Counted from the stretch's first letter, positions 41,561 through 51,193 are shown. The stretch is 64,000 bases of DNA from Gp6-AA40 sp035496255 (GCA_035496255.1 DATJEU010000122.1:18195-82194); one strand, 5' to 3'. Notes: generated by a model from the sequence alone, not told the origin. A program made the numbers and translations.

Positions 41561-42307
41561 ATGGTTTACCCAACGAAAGCCCAAACGCGGCATATCGCGG
41601 GGTTCACTGTCGTCATTTTGTTGGTCGCGACCGCCGGCTACGTAGTGACGCACACGGACGCCGATCGGTTGAGTATGGCTGGTCACCGCACCCACGACAT
41701 CGTTCTGCTGAGTGATGTCGCTCCGGCTACGCTCGGGTTTGCGGCGACGACTCAGCACGGCATTGGGATGGACGCCGCGAGCGGCGCACCCACGGCAGCG
41801 GCGGCTGCCGAAACACACTTCGCCTCCGGATCGCTCTCAGCATTTGCGGCTGAAGCAACATCGGAGCGCATCGCCTTCGCCGGTGGCGCGCGTGATTTCA
41901 GTGGCAGCCTCCACGCGGACTCGAGATCGCACTCGGCCGGGTCAGCCGGCTTTGCCGGTGGATTCGGCACCGGTGGTCACGGGGCCTGGGGTGGTGTCTC
42001 AGGGCACGCGCCCGCAGGTCAGGGGACGGGGAAGAAGGCGGCATCCGCGCCGAAGGCGCCCAAGGCAAAGGGTAACGGCGGTTCCGGCCACGGTTCGTCC
42101 GGCGGCTCGGCGGGAGCGTCTGGAGTCGCACCGGTGGCCGGGTTCGCAGCCAACGGAATGTTCACCGGCAGCGCCCTTGGCGGCGACACCTTGTCGGCGC
42201 TCGCGGACTCTCCATCGTCGCCCTCGCCGACGCCGGAGCCGATGTCACTGCTGCTGCTCGGCGCAGGTCTTGGCGCCGTCTATCAGGCGCGCCGTTATAT
42301 CCGATAG
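41561..42307 (+). CDS. PEP-CTERM protein, probable exosortase substrate
   Basis: The 248-residue exported protein has an N-terminal membrane/signal segment (GFTVVILLVATAGYVV), an Ala/Gly/Ser-rich low-complexity body, and a C-terminal sorting signal: PTPEPMSLLLLGAGLGAVYQARRYIR-type, that is PEP, hydrophobic helix, then Arg-rich end. It is immediately upstream of an exosortase gene and so is the likely dedicated substrate. AGGAG stands 9 bases before the ATG. The Gly/Ser/His-rich body suggests a surface or matrix protein. Biochemical role unknown. Confidence 0.82.
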   Translation: MVYPTKAQTRHIAGFTVVILLVATAGYVVTHTDADRLSMAGHRTHDIVLLSDVAPATLGFAATTQHGIGMDAASGAPTAAAAAETHFASGSLSAFAAEATSERIAFAGGARDFSGSLHADSRSHSAGSAGFAGGFGTGGHGAWGGVSGHAPAGQGTGKKAASAPKAPKAKGNGGSGHGSSGGSAGASGVAPVAGFAANGMFTGSALGGDTLSALADSPSSPSPTPEPMSLLLLGAGLGAVYQARRYIR

Positions 42308-42346
42308 CCGGCAACCGGTGCGCGTGCGCGCCGGCGTTCCGATGAA

Positions 42347-43237
42347 ATGATGTCGATCGCGCTCCTCTTGGCCGCCGGTACCGGCGCGTGGCTCTACGCG
42401 CCGGTACTCGGCGGCCTGGTACGACAGTGGTTGGATGATCCCGTCGCTTCGTACGGCGTGCTGTTGATCTGCGTCGCCGGCTTCGTCGCCTGGCGCCGCC
42501 GGCGCGAACTGCGCACCACGGTACGGCGTCCCACCGTTCTCGGGTTTGCCGTGCTTGCCGCCGGCATGCTCGTGTATCTGCTCGGCACGCTGATGGGCGA
42601 GGTGTTCATTCAGCGCGCATCAATGCCATTCGCCATTGCCGGGACGATTCTGGCGATCGCGGGAGGCAAACATCTCGAGATGCTCTCGCCGGTACTCCTG
42701 CTCGTCACACTCGCGATTCCGCTGCCGTCTGTCCTGGTCACGCGTCTCACCTTGCCGTTGCAGCTGGTGGCGTCGGGCATGGCGACCGACGTGCTGACGG
42801 CCGCGCGCATTCACGTGATCCAGCAGGGCAATCTGCTCGTGCTCGACAACATCACGCTCGAAGTCGCCGAAGCCTGCAGCGGGCTTCGTTCGGTGTTGTC
42901 GCTGTTCTCGGTCGCCGCCGTGTGCGCGACGGTCTTCCCGATCGGACGGTGGCGAAGCGCGTTGATGGTTGCCGCGGTCGTGCCGATCGCCATTGTCGGC
43001 AACGGGTTACGCGTGGCCGCGACGGGAGCACTCGCGTCCCGGTTCGGGCAAGTGGCCGTAGAAGGATTCGTGCACGAACTCACCGGGTTCGTCGCTTTTG
43101 CCGTCATGTGCGGCGCCGTGCTGGCCATCCTGCCGTTGACGCGGTCGGCGCGTCCGGGTGCAGGGGTGCTGCCCACCACTGAAGACGCAGATCCCGTGCG
43201 GCCGGGAACTTCGGAAAACCGCGAGGCGACGGCGTGA
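42347..43237 (+). CDS. xrt: Exosortase
   Basis: The 296-residue polytopic membrane protein has the exosortase catalytic set: Cys177 (EVAEACSGLRS), Arg222 (IAIVGNGLRVAATG) and His243 (GFVHELTGFVAF). About eight membrane helices are predicted. Exosortases cleave PEP-CTERM proteins at the membrane for export to the surface. The substrate gene is upstream and EpsI overlaps the stop, giving a minimal three-gene system. The soluble C-terminal tail of about 30 residues is unremarkable. Subtype is not assigned. Confidence 0.93.
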   Translation: MMSIALLLAAGTGAWLYAPVLGGLVRQWLDDPVASYGVLLICVAGFVAWRRRRELRTTVRRPTVLGFAVLAAGMLVYLLGTLMGEVFIQRASMPFAIAGTILAIAGGKHLEMLSPVLLLVTLAIPLPSVLVTRLTLPLQLVASGMATDVLTAARIHVIQQGNLLVLDNITLEVAEACSGLRSVLSLFSVAAVCATVFPIGRWRSALMVAAVVPIAIVGNGLRVAATGALASRFGQVAVEGFVHELTGFVAFAVMCGAVLAILPLTRSARPGAGVLPTTEDADPVRPGTSENREATA

Positions 43238-43869
43238 TGGCGCGCGGTCCGCTCACGCTCTGGATGGTCGCCGCGATCTTCGCCGCGACGCTGGCGCTCG
43301 CGCACGCCGCGACGCCGGTCGAACCGGCGTCGGAGCCGGACCTGAATGCCATCCCGTTCGCCCTCGGTGCCTGGAGCGGGGCAACGGCGCCGCCGCTCGC
43401 TCCGGAGGTCGCGCGTGTGCTCGCCGCCGATCGCTACGTGCACCGTTTCTACCGCGCGGATCGCGCCGCGATCGAAATGGACGTCGCCTACTATTCGCAG
43501 CCGCGCGTCGGCTCGAACATGCACTCGCCGCTCAACTGCCTGCCTGGCAACGGGTGGACGATGGGCACGCCGGCGATGACGGAGGTTGATGCCGCCGGTC
43601 AGAGTTGGCAGGTACGGAATGTTGCTGTCAGCCGCGGGGCGGCTCACTTCGCGATGGCCTACTGGTTCCAGAGCCGCGACCGCGTCGTCGGCGACGAAAT
43701 CGCGGCGCGCTTTCATCTGCTCGGTGACGCGCTGCGCCGCCGCCCGACTGACGCCGGCATCGTGCGGCTGATCGCGCCGGTGTCAGGCTCTTCAGCCTTC
43801 GATCAGGCGGCGCTCACGGATTTCGCCGCGCACCTGATTCCGCAGCTCGCGGCGCTGCTCCAGTCTTAA
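43234..43869 (+). CDS. epsI: EpsI-family exosortase-associated protein (DUF3485)
   Basis: The 211-residue protein has an N-terminal membrane/signal segment (LWMVAAIFAATLALAHA). The conserved EpsI segment includes IPFALGAWSG, AADRYVHRFYRADRAAIEMDVAYYSQPRVGSNMHSPLNCLPGNGW and VVGDEIAARFHLLGDAL. EpsI proteins accompany exosortases and are often linked to EPS synthesis, but no glycosyltransferases are near. The GTG start at 43234 (or ATG at 43237) overlaps the exosortase stop. It converges with a lipoprotein gene, overlapping by 4 bases. Confidence 0.9.
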   Translation: MMARGPLTLWMVAAIFAATLALAHAATPVEPASEPDLNAIPFALGAWSGATAPPLAPEVARVLAADRYVHRFYRADRAAIEMDVAYYSQPRVGSNMHSPLNCLPGNGWTMGTPAMTEVDAAGQSWQVRNVAVSRGAAHFAMAYWFQSRDRVVGDEIAARFHLLGDALRRRPTDAGIVRLIAPVSGSSAFDQAALTDFAAHLIPQLAALLQS

Positions 43870-44270
43870 TTCACCGACAGCTTGTCACCCCGTAGATAAA
43901 CACCGGTCCGCGCCAGTTCACTGGCGTCCTCGTGCGTGAGATTCCAACTGTACGTTTCCTCCCAGATCGGGATGCGTTCGATTGTTCCGGAGATCAGCGC
44001 CTCCTTGCCGGGTTCCATCCGCGAAATCCCGTGGCTGGCAACCAACCCAGCTTCCCGGTCGAACAGTGTGCGGTGGTCGCGGCTGAGTACGACCAGCAGG
44101 CGCTTGTTCTTCCACTGGATCCAGAACGCGGAGTCGTTCGCCGCGCTTCCCACGGGTACACCCACCTCGATCTGCTGCCCGACCATGCCCATCAGCTCGG
44201 CGTCGGGTCCCGCGCAGCCAGCGATCGCCAGCGCCGCGAGAGCCATGAACCCCAACAAATGTCGTCTCAT
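43866..44270 (-). CDS. Small lipoprotein of unknown function
   Basis: The 134-residue protein has a lipoprotein signal with lipobox ALAIAGC at about residue 19. The mature part (QQIEVGVPVGSAANDSAFWIQWKNKRLLVVLSRDHRTL ... GKEALISGTIERIP) looks like a small beta domain. No family is recognised. The ATG at 44270 is chosen because it gives a proper signal; a longer frame to 44408 would not. It converges on epsI and is divergent from a CDP-alcohol transferase gene. Confidence 0.72.
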   Translation of the reverse strand: MRRHLLGFMALAALAIAGCAGPDAELMGMVGQQIEVGVPVGSAANDSAFWIQWKNKRLLVVLSRDHRTLFDREAGLVASHGISRMEPGKEALISGTIERIPIWEETYSWNLTHEDASELARTGVYLRGDKLSVN

Positions 44271-44317
44271 GAGCTCATTGTGCTCGACTTTGCGCCTTAC
44301 GGAACAGGAGACTGGAC

Positions 44318-45112
44318 ATGCCAGACCTCGTCCGTGAGCATCGCAGCGTTCTCGCTGCCGCAGAAAAGCGGCTTCTGGTTGCCATTGCGAACCAGTTGCC
44401 TCCCGCAATCACGTCGGATCACCTGACGCTTCTGGCCCTCGTGTCGATGGGGATCGCCGGGCTCGGGTACGCGCTCGCGCTGCGCGATCGCGCGTGGCTG
44501 TTCGTCTCGATGGCGGCACTGGCGGTGAACTGGTTCGGCGACAGCCTGGATGGCACGCTCGCGCGCGTGCGCCGGCTCGAGCGTCCCCGCTATGGTTTCT
44601 ACGTCGATCACGTGGTCGACATTCTCGGTATCACCGCATTGCTCGCGGGATTGGCGTGCTCGGGGTTCATGACGCCAGTGCTTGCGCTTGCGCTGCTGAT
44701 CACGTACCTGCTGGTCTCGGGGGAGGTCTTCCTGGCGACGAGCGTTCACGGTGTGTTCCGCATGTCGTTTGCCGGTCTTGGCCCCACGGAGCTCCGAATT
44801 CTGCTCGCGATCGGCACATTTGCGCTGCGGCACGACCCGCATGTCGCTGGCCTCCGCCTGTTCGACGTCGGTGGGAGCGTCGCGATCGCCGGACTGGCGG
44901 TGGCGCTCGCGGTGTCGATCTGGCGCAACACGCTGGCGCTGGCGCGAATGGAACCGGCGCGACAAGGTTCAGCGCGTGCGCCCTTGGAACCCGTCGGACC
45001 ATCGAGTACGATGACTCACTTAGGCAGTCGACAGAATTCCTCGCATGGCGAGCCCAGATACCCAGAAGCCGGAACGCAGCCCGCTGGTGGTGCGTGGCGC
45101 GCGCACCCATAA
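44318..45112 (+). CDS. CDP-alcohol phosphatidyltransferase family membrane protein
   Basis: The 264-residue protein has about six membrane helices and the complete CDP-OH-P motif: GDSLDGTLARVRR...YGFYVDHVVD, with aspartates in the D-x2-DG-x2-AR...G-x3-D-x3-D pattern. It makes a phospholipid or phosphodiester bond from a CDP-alcohol, product unknown. The ribosome-binding site AGGAG is 7 bases from the ATG. Its 3' end overlaps uvrA by 68 bases, a tight and unusual coupling. Confidence 0.87.
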   Translation: MPDLVREHRSVLAAAEKRLLVAIANQLPPAITSDHLTLLALVSMGIAGLGYALALRDRAWLFVSMAALAVNWFGDSLDGTLARVRRLERPRYGFYVDHVVDILGITALLAGLACSGFMTPVLALALLITYLLVSGEVFLATSVHGVFRMSFAGLGPTELRILLAIGTFALRHDPHVAGLRLFDVGGSVAIAGLAVALAVSIWRNTLALARMEPARQGSARAPLEPVGPSSTMTHLGSRQNSSHGEPRYPEAGTQPAGGAWRAHP

Positions 45113-47930
45113 CCTCAAGAACATTGACGTCACGCTGCCGGCCGGCAAGCTGATCATCGTCACGGGTGTCAGCGGCTCGGGAAAATCCTCGCTCGCATTC
45201 GACACGATTTACGCGGAAGGGCAGCGGCGCTACGTGGAGTCGCTGTCCGCCTACGCCCGCCAGTTCCTCGAGCGGATGGAAAAGCCGGACGTCGATCGGA
45301 TCGAAGGGATCTGTCCCGCCATTGCGATCCGGCAGAAGAACAGCGTCCGCAATCCGCGCTCGACCGTCGGCACGACCACGGAAATCCACGACTACATGCG
45401 GCTGCTGTATGCGCGCGTGGGTCGGACCTTCTGCCGCCGCTGCGGACAGGAAGTGATTCGCGAGACCGCGGAAGTCGTGGCCAGCCGTCTCGGCGCACTA
45501 CCGGGCGGCACGCGCCTGCTCGTCGGGTTCGAGTTGCCGGTCGTGGCGATTCCGTCTGATGCATCGGCCGACGCCGATCCGGGCGACGATGACGAGGATG
45601 TGGGCGGCCCCGACCGCGACCGTCCCACGGACGCCATCAAGGAAACGATCGAGACGCTGCGGCGGCGCGGATTCGGCCGGCTGCTGGTCGATGGCCGCGC
45701 CGCCGCATTCGAGGATGTGGACCTGGCGTCGCTGCGCGATCGGACCACGCTGGAAGTTGTCGTCGATCGGCTGCGTGTCGACGGCGATCTGCGCAGCCGC
45801 CTGACCGACTCGATCGAGACCTCATATCGCGAGGGCGGCGGCGCCGCGTTCGCCGTCGATGCCGACTCGGGCGAGCGGCACGTGTTCTCCGAGCGGTTCG
45901 AGTGCCGGCGTTGCGGCATCGCGTACGAGACGCCGCAGCCGCGCCTGTTCTCGTTCAACAACCCGTTCGGGGCGTGCCCGACGTGTCATGGCTTCGGCAA
46001 CATCATCGAGCTCGACCTGGATCTGGTCGTGCCCGATCCGTCGAAGTCGATCAACCAGGGTGCGATTGAGCCGTGGAGCAAGCCACACTATCGTGCGCAA
46101 CTCTCGGAACTGAAGCGCGCGGCGAAGAAGACCGGCCTTCGCCTCGATGTCCCCTGGTCGGCACTGACCGAGGAGGAAAAAGGATTCGTCGTCGACGGTG
46201 ACGCCGACTTCGGCGGTGTGCGTGGGTTCTTCCGCTGGCTCGAACGGAAGAAGTACAAGGTGCACGTCAGGGTATTCCTGAGTCGATATCGCGGGTACCT
46301 CGCGTGTCCCGAGTGTGGCGGTGCCCGGCTGCGGCGCGAGGCGCGCGACGTCAAGGTTGGCGGGCGGACGATCGACGAAGTGGCAGGGCTGACCGTGCGT
46401 GAGACACAGGAATTCTTCGTGAGTCTCCGTTTGAGCGAAAAAGACGCCGCGGTGGCGGAGAAGGTGTTGCGCGAGATCCGGCGTCGTCTCGGATTCCTCA
46501 GCGATGTCGGCCTTGATTACCTGACGCTCGATCGGCTGTCGTCGACGCTCTCGGGCGGAGAATCGCAGCGCATCAATCTCGCGACGTCGCTCGGCTCCGC
46601 CCTCGTCGGCACGCTCTACGTGCTCGACGAACCCTCGATTGGCTTGCACTCGCGCGACAACCAGCGCCTGCTCGACATCCTGCAGCAGCTCCGCGATCAG
46701 GGCAACACCGTGCTCGTCGTCGAACACGATGAAGACATGATCCGGGTCGCGGACCACATTGTCGATATCGGCCTTGGTGCGGGCGAGCAGGGTGGGAAGG
46801 TGGTGTACTCGGGCGATTTGCCAGGATTGATGCAGGAACCGCGATCGCTGACGGCGAAGTACCTGCGCCACGAACTGTCGATTCCGGTGCCGTCGCCGAG
46901 ACGCCGTGGCCTGCCGCAGAAGATCAGGTTGCGCGGTGCGACCGAGCACAACCTGAAGGACGTCGATATCGACATTCCGCTGAACACGCTGACGTGCGTG
47001 ACCGGTGTGAGCGGATCGGGCAAGTCGACGCTCGTGCACGACGTGCTGTACGCGGCGATCAAGCGCGCGAAGGGCGAGTGGGATCGGCGTGTCGGTGGCC
47101 ATCGGTCGCTCGACGGCCTCGAGTACATCAGCGACGTGATCCTCGTCGATCAGACGCCGATCGGGCGCACGCCGCGATCGAATCCAGTCACCTATCTCAA
47201 GGCGTTCGATCCGATCCGCGAGCTGTTCGCGCTGACGCGTGACGCGAAGTCGCGCGGGCTGACGGCCAGCCACTTCTCGTTCAACGTCCCCGGCGGCCGC
47301 TGCGAAGCGTGTCAGGGCGAGGGTGAGGTCCGCGTCGAGATGCAGTTCCTCGCCGACGTGTTCGTGCCGTGCGACCAGTGCGACGGCATGCGCTTCAAGC
47401 CGCAGGTGCTCGAGGTCCGCTATCGCGGCAAGAACGTGCACCAGGTGCTCGACATGACCGTGCGCGAGGCGCTGACGTTCTTCAGCCAGTCGCCAAAGGT
47501 CCTGCGCCGCCTGCAGGTGCTCGACGAGATCGGACTTGGGTACCTGCGCCTTGGACAGCCGGCCACGACGCTGTCGGGCGGGGAGGCGCAGCGCATCAAG
47601 ATCGCGGCGCACCTCGCCTCGTTCGGCGGCGAACGCCTGCTGTACATCCTCGACGAACCGACGACCGGCCTGCACTTCGACGACATCGCCAAACTGCTCG
47701 CCGCATTCCGGAAGCTGCTCGAAGCGGGACACACGCTGCTCGTCATCGAGCACAACCTTGACGTCGTCAAGACCGCCGACTATGTGATCGATCTCGGTCC
47801 CGAGGGCGGCGACGCGGGCGGCGAGGTTGTCACCACCGGCACGCCCGAGCAGGTCGCGGAGGTCAAGGCCTCGCACACCGGACGCGCGCTGCGGCCGGTC
47901 CTGGCGCATTCGCGCAGTGCGTTCCACTAA
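45045..47930 (+). CDS. uvrA: Excinuclease ABC subunit A
   Basis: The 961-residue protein contains two ABC modules. Walker A motifs are GVSGSGKSSLAFDT and GVSGSGKSTLVHDV, signatures LSGGESQRINLA and LSGGEAQRIKIA, and zinc sites CRRCGIAYE/CPTCHGFG and CEACQGEGE...CDQCDG. It recognises bulky DNA damage with UvrB; the start of uvrC is at 63836. An acidic insert (ADADPGDDDEDVGGPDRDR) lies near residue 180. It overlaps the CDP-alcohol transferase upstream and the mpg-type gene downstream. Confidence 0.97.
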   Translation: MASPDTQKPERSPLVVRGARTHNLKNIDVTLPAGKLIIVTGVSGSGKSSLAFDTIYAEGQRRYVESLSAYARQFLERMEKPDVDRIEGICPAIAIRQKNSVRNPRSTVGTTTEIHDYMRLLYARVGRTFCRRCGQEVIRETAEVVASRLGALPGGTRLLVGFELPVVAIPSDASADADPGDDDEDVGGPDRDRPTDAIKETIETLRRRGFGRLLVDGRAAAFEDVDLASLRDRTTLEVVVDRLRVDGDLRSRLTDSIETSYREGGGAAFAVDADSGERHVFSERFECRRCGIAYETPQPRLFSFNNPFGACPTCHGFGNIIELDLDLVVPDPSKSINQGAIEPWSKPHYRAQLSELKRAAKKTGLRLDVPWSALTEEEKGFVVDGDADFGGVRGFFRWLERKKYKVHVRVFLSRYRGYLACPECGGARLRREARDVKVGGRTIDEVAGLTVRETQEFFVSLRLSEKDAAVAEKVLREIRRRLGFLSDVGLDYLTLDRLSSTLSGGESQRINLATSLGSALVGTLYVLDEPSIGLHSRDNQRLLDILQQLRDQGNTVLVVEHDEDMIRVADHIVDIGLGAGEQGGKVVYSGDLPGLMQEPRSLTAKYLRHELSIPVPSPRRRGLPQKIRLRGATEHNLKDVDIDIPLNTLTCVTGVSGSGKSTLVHDVLYAAIKRAKGEWDRRVGGHRSLDGLEYISDVILVDQTPIGRTPRSNPVTYLKAFDPIRELFALTRDAKSRGLTASHFSFNVPGGRCEACQGEGEVRVEMQFLADVFVPCDQCDGMRFKPQVLEVRYRGKNVHQVLDMTVREALTFFSQSPKVLRRLQVLDEIGLGYLRLGQPATTLSGGEAQRIKIAAHLASFGGERLLYILDEPTTGLHFDDIAKLLAAFRKLLEAGHTLLVIEHNLDVVKTADYVIDLGPEGGDAGGEVVTTGTPEQVAEVKASHTGRALRPVLAHSRSAFH

Positions 47931-48588
47931 ACGTTCGACTCGTTCGCGGGATGCGCGTCGTGTGCTGCCGCGAGCGTTTTATGAGCGGCCGACGCTCGAC
48001 GTCGCGCGTGACCTGCTTGGCAAGGTGATGGTGCATCGCACCGCCGGCGGCGTCACGGCCGGGATGATCGTCGAGACCGAGGCCTACATCGGCGAAGACG
48101 ATCCGGCCTGTCATGCGGCACCGGGACCGACGACACGCAATGCACCGCTGTACGGTCCGCCCGGGATCGCCTACGTATATCTCAATTACGGCATCCACTA
48201 CCTGGTCAACGCAGTCACCGAAGCGGAAGGGCATCCCGCCGCCGTGCTGATCCGTGCGCTCGAACCGATCGACGGCCTGCGTCTGATGTCGACGCGGCGG
48301 GCGGGCGATGGGCGTGCCCTGTCCCGGCACGAACTCTGTCGAGGTCCTGGCAACCTGACGAAGGCGATGGGCATCACGCTGTCCGACAACCGTCTCGACC
48401 TTGTCGGCAGTCGTCTCGTGATCGAGGACCGCGGCGTTCGCGTCGATGAAGTGTCGTGGGGACCCCGAATTGGGATCCGCGTTGCCACCGACCGTCCGTG
48501 GCGGTGCTGGATCACCCACCATAGTTCCGTTTCTGGGCCGCATTCGTCGCGCGCCGCACTCCAGCTTGGGAAGACACGCAGGGACTGA
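47917..48588 (+). CDS. mpg: DNA-3-methyladenine glycosylase (AAG/MPG family)
   Basis: The 223-residue protein matches the AAG fold: VARDLLGKVMVHR, GMIVETEAYIGEDDPACHA, NAPLYGPPGIAYVYLNYGIHYLVNAVTE, AVLIRALEPI and CRGPGNLTKAMGI. The catalytic glutamate is in VETEAY. It removes alkylated purines from DNA. The start is taken as GTG at 47917, overlapping uvrA by 14 bases; a GTG at about 47962 is also possible. A repair operon with uvrA is evident. Confidence 0.92.
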   Translation: MRSTKRSTRSRDARRVLPRAFYERPTLDVARDLLGKVMVHRTAGGVTAGMIVETEAYIGEDDPACHAAPGPTTRNAPLYGPPGIAYVYLNYGIHYLVNAVTEAEGHPAAVLIRALEPIDGLRLMSTRRAGDGRALSRHELCRGPGNLTKAMGITLSDNRLDLVGSRLVIEDRGVRVDEVSWGPRIGIRVATDRPWRCWITHHSSVSGPHSSRAALQLGKTRRD

Positions 48589-48637
48589 GCCTTGCATCCT
48601 TCCCGGCATCGGCGCATATCGCCGGGCTGGGGATCTG

Positions 48638-49873
48638 ATGATTGAAGGGAAACGGTTTGTGCCAACCGGTGTCGATGCGGACACCTGGATTGGGTTCGAG
48701 GCGCGCATTCAGGAGCGCCGCTTCAACGCGCTCCTGCGCACGATCGACGCCGCGCTCACGGCGAGTGACGGCGTGGCGGCGCGGATCGCACTCGAGGAGT
48801 TACGTGAACTCCGGCCGGCGGCGCGTGAACTGCCCGAGCTGGCCGCACGCGTCGCGCTGTTGCCCGTTGGCAGCGAGTCTGCCGCAGCGGTGTCCTATCT
48901 CTGGTGGCGGAGCCTCGGCGCCGTCACCACGTTCGTCGTTGGTATCGGCCTCGTCGTCGGTATTGAGTCGATGCGGTCGGGTGAGAGCACGGCCGCGGCC
49001 GTTGCCGTCGCGCGACCCGCGGTCACCGCACCTGCGGTGACGCAACCGGCATCGCCCGCCCTGGCTGTTGTCCTTCCTGCCGCACCGTCGACGGCAGAGG
49101 ACGAGACGGCGTCGGTTGGAGTATCCGCTCCGGTAGAGACGCAACCGGTGCAGGCGATCGCGGTGCAGACCGAGTCCAGGAGAGAGGAGCCGGTTGGTAC
49201 GACCGGCGTGCGTTCGTCGTCATCGAACGGCCGCACCGCCGACGTGCCGAACCGCAGCACCTTTCGTGAAACGGCGCAACCGAGCGTCGAATCCGCTGCG
49301 GCCCCTCGGGAAGTTCCTGTCGACAACCCTGCCTCGAGTGTTGGGAGTGACAATCGTCCCGGATACGCCGAAGTCGTCCCGGCGGCCAGCGCGCCGATCG
49401 CGGCCAACATAGCGCGGCAGCCGGTGTCGATCACCGAGCCACCGCCGCCCGTGCCACCGGCGAACACGCGTGCGGCGTCGGCGATCGCGACGCCATCGCG
49501 CCCCTCGACGACGAATCCGATCCAGGATGCCGCAAGTGCCGCGCAGGCGGACGGCAACCGGGTCGCCCAGGTGCTCAATCGGTACGCGCGTGCCTACGGC
49601 GATCTCGATCCCCGTGCGGCGAGCGCAGTGTGGCCAACGGTCGACGAACGCGCGCTCAGCCGCGCCTTCGCGTCGCTCGAATCACAGGACGTGTCGTTCG
49701 ACAACTGCACGATTGACGTCAACGGCGCGACGGCCAGCGCGCTCTGCCACGGCCGCACGAGCTATGTCGGGAAGGTCGGCAACCGCCAGTTGCACACCGA
49801 ACCGCGTCAATGGCGCTTCGAATTGAAGCTGCAGGGCGACGACTGGAAGATCGCTCGCGCCGACGTGCGGTAA
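48638..49873 (+). CDS. Single-pass membrane protein with C-terminal SnoaL/NTF2-like domain
   Basis: The 411-residue protein has a helical N-terminal part (FEARIQERRFNALLRTIDAALTASDG), one membrane helix (about 90-108, LGAVTTFVVGIGLVVGI), and a 200-residue Ala/Pro/Ser/Val-rich linker. A C-terminal domain follows (VAQVLNRYARAYGDLDPRAASAVWPTVDERALSRAFASLE ... WRFELKLQGDDWKIARADVR) like those found at the ends of acidobacterial Ser/Thr kinases. No kinase domain is present. Function unknown; possibly an envelope sensor or scaffold. Confidence 0.72.
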   Translation: MIEGKRFVPTGVDADTWIGFEARIQERRFNALLRTIDAALTASDGVAARIALEELRELRPAARELPELAARVALLPVGSESAAAVSYLWWRSLGAVTTFVVGIGLVVGIESMRSGESTAAAVAVARPAVTAPAVTQPASPALAVVLPAAPSTAEDETASVGVSAPVETQPVQAIAVQTESRREEPVGTTGVRSSSSNGRTADVPNRSTFRETAQPSVESAAAPREVPVDNPASSVGSDNRPGYAEVVPAASAPIAANIARQPVSITEPPPPVPPANTRAASAIATPSRPSTTNPIQDAASAAQADGNRVAQVLNRYARAYGDLDPRAASAVWPTVDERALSRAFASLESQDVSFDNCTIDVNGATASALCHGRTSYVGKVGNRQLHTEPRQWRFELKLQGDDWKIARADVR

Positions 49874-49991
49874 ACAGTCCCAAAAGCAGCCACGACGCCA
49901 CGACGGTTTGCCGACGCGCATGACGCATCATTTCAAGACGCGTCGTGGCCGTCGGCTCTCGTCGTGCCCGTCGTGGCTGATGTTTTAGTGG

Positions 49992-51185
49992 CTACTTCGC
50001 GAACGTGTAGTCCAACGTGATCGTCGGCGTGAAGTGCGCGGTCAGGCCGTTGTCGACCAGCGGCACCAGGACATGGCCATGCAGCAGCCACGTGCCGCCG
50101 ACATTCCATTTGAATCCTGCGACGGCATAGGCCGTCATCTCGTTCTCTCCGGTCGGCATCAGGCGCGTCGTGTTGACGCCGGCAATGCGCGGGTGCGGTG
50201 CGACGACCGGACCAATGCGCTGAAGGCCGTCGATCTGCCGCGCCAGGAATTCGCCGACGAGCGTGAGCCGCGGTGTCGCGGCGGCGGCGAGCGCCGCGCT
50301 GTACGCGACTTCGCGGCCGATGCCCCCCTGACCGATGCTGAAGTTGCCGTAGACGCTCGTCGGACCGGTTTCGTACGACGCCAGCGCGGTGTAGCGCATC
50401 GCCAGTTGTCCGGTACCGAGCAGATCCTGTTCGCGACCCGTCGGAAGCCGCGCTTCGACGCCGGCCGCAACGGCGCCTGGACCGTCCGGTGTCAGTCGCA
50501 CTTTCGAGCGCAGGGCCACGTCTCCGAGCCCCATCGTTTCGGCGGTCGCGCGCGCCAGCAACGCCGTGGTGCCGCGATAGTCGTTGACGCGTGCGCCGCT
50601 GATGTCGAGCCGGATGAACGGGACCGAGCCGCCGACGTCGATGCGATCGGTGACGCCGACGTTGCCGAACACCGTGGCCGTGGTCGTCTTGATATTGAGG
50701 GTCAACGTCTCCGTGTCAAAGGGTTGCGGTTCGTCGGTGAACTGGTTGGCGACCGTCACAAAGCTGCCGTTGGTGAGGTCGTTGCCGTCGAGCGACGTGA
50801 ATTTGGCGTAGCGGAAGTTGAATCCCAGCGACGCCTCGCCGGCGCCGGCGGTGAGCGCCCGTTCGACGTAGAAGGGACCGAACGTGTCGCTGGCCCGTTC
50901 GACGGTGCCGAGGGTGCGGTTGAGCCGATAGCTGAACCCGCTCGACGCACTGCTCACCGGCACCGTTGTGATCGAGGCCAGCAGCGCGTTCGAAAGCGTG
51001 ACGCGCGTGGCGTCGGCCGCCGCTCGATCCTTGTCGAAGTCGCTCGTCACCACACCCTGGTTGGTCACCAGGAACGTCACGATGTCCTGGACCGTGGTCT
51101 GGTTCGACGGAGTCGTCGATTGCGCCGCGGCGGCGGTGGCGCTGAACACCAGCGCCGCCGCCAGAATGCATCGAGATGTCGTCAT
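49992..51185 (-). CDS. Outer-membrane channel-like protein (transporter/MetA-pathway type barrel)
   Basis: The 397-residue protein has a signal peptide (RCILAAALVFSATAAAAQ) and a beta-barrel-like sequence (GFSYRLNRTLGTVERASDTFGPFYVERAL, IDVGGSVPFIRLDISGARVND, AAGVEARLPTGREQDLLGTGQLAMRYTALASYE, ITLDYTFAK with terminal aromatic/lysine). This resembles putative outer-membrane transporters of the phenol-degradation MetA-like kind. The frame continues upstream past the ATG at 51185, but that part is a shadow of the BACON gene. It follows the BACON lipoprotein gene by 8 bases, so they form an operon. Confidence 0.7.
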   Translation of the reverse strand: MTTSRCILAAALVFSATAAAAQSTTPSNQTTVQDIVTFLVTNQGVVTSDFDKDRAAADATRVTLSNALLASITTVPVSSASSGFSYRLNRTLGTVERASDTFGPFYVERALTAGAGEASLGFNFRYAKFTSLDGNDLTNGSFVTVANQFTDEPQPFDTETLTLNIKTTTATVFGNVGVTDRIDVGGSVPFIRLDISGARVNDYRGTTALLARATAETMGLGDVALRSKVRLTPDGPGAVAAGVEARLPTGREQDLLGTGQLAMRYTALASYETGPTSVYGNFSIGQGGIGREVAYSAALAAAATPRLTLVGEFLARQIDGLQRIGPVVAPHPRIAGVNTTRLMPTGENEMTAYAVAGFKWNVGGTWLLHGHVLVPLVDNGLTAHFTPTITLDYTFAK

Positions 51186-51193
51186 GATCGTCC

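Noticed and set aside
45822..47927. A 701-codon minus-strand open frame
   Set aside because: It is fully antisense to uvrA and has no domains.
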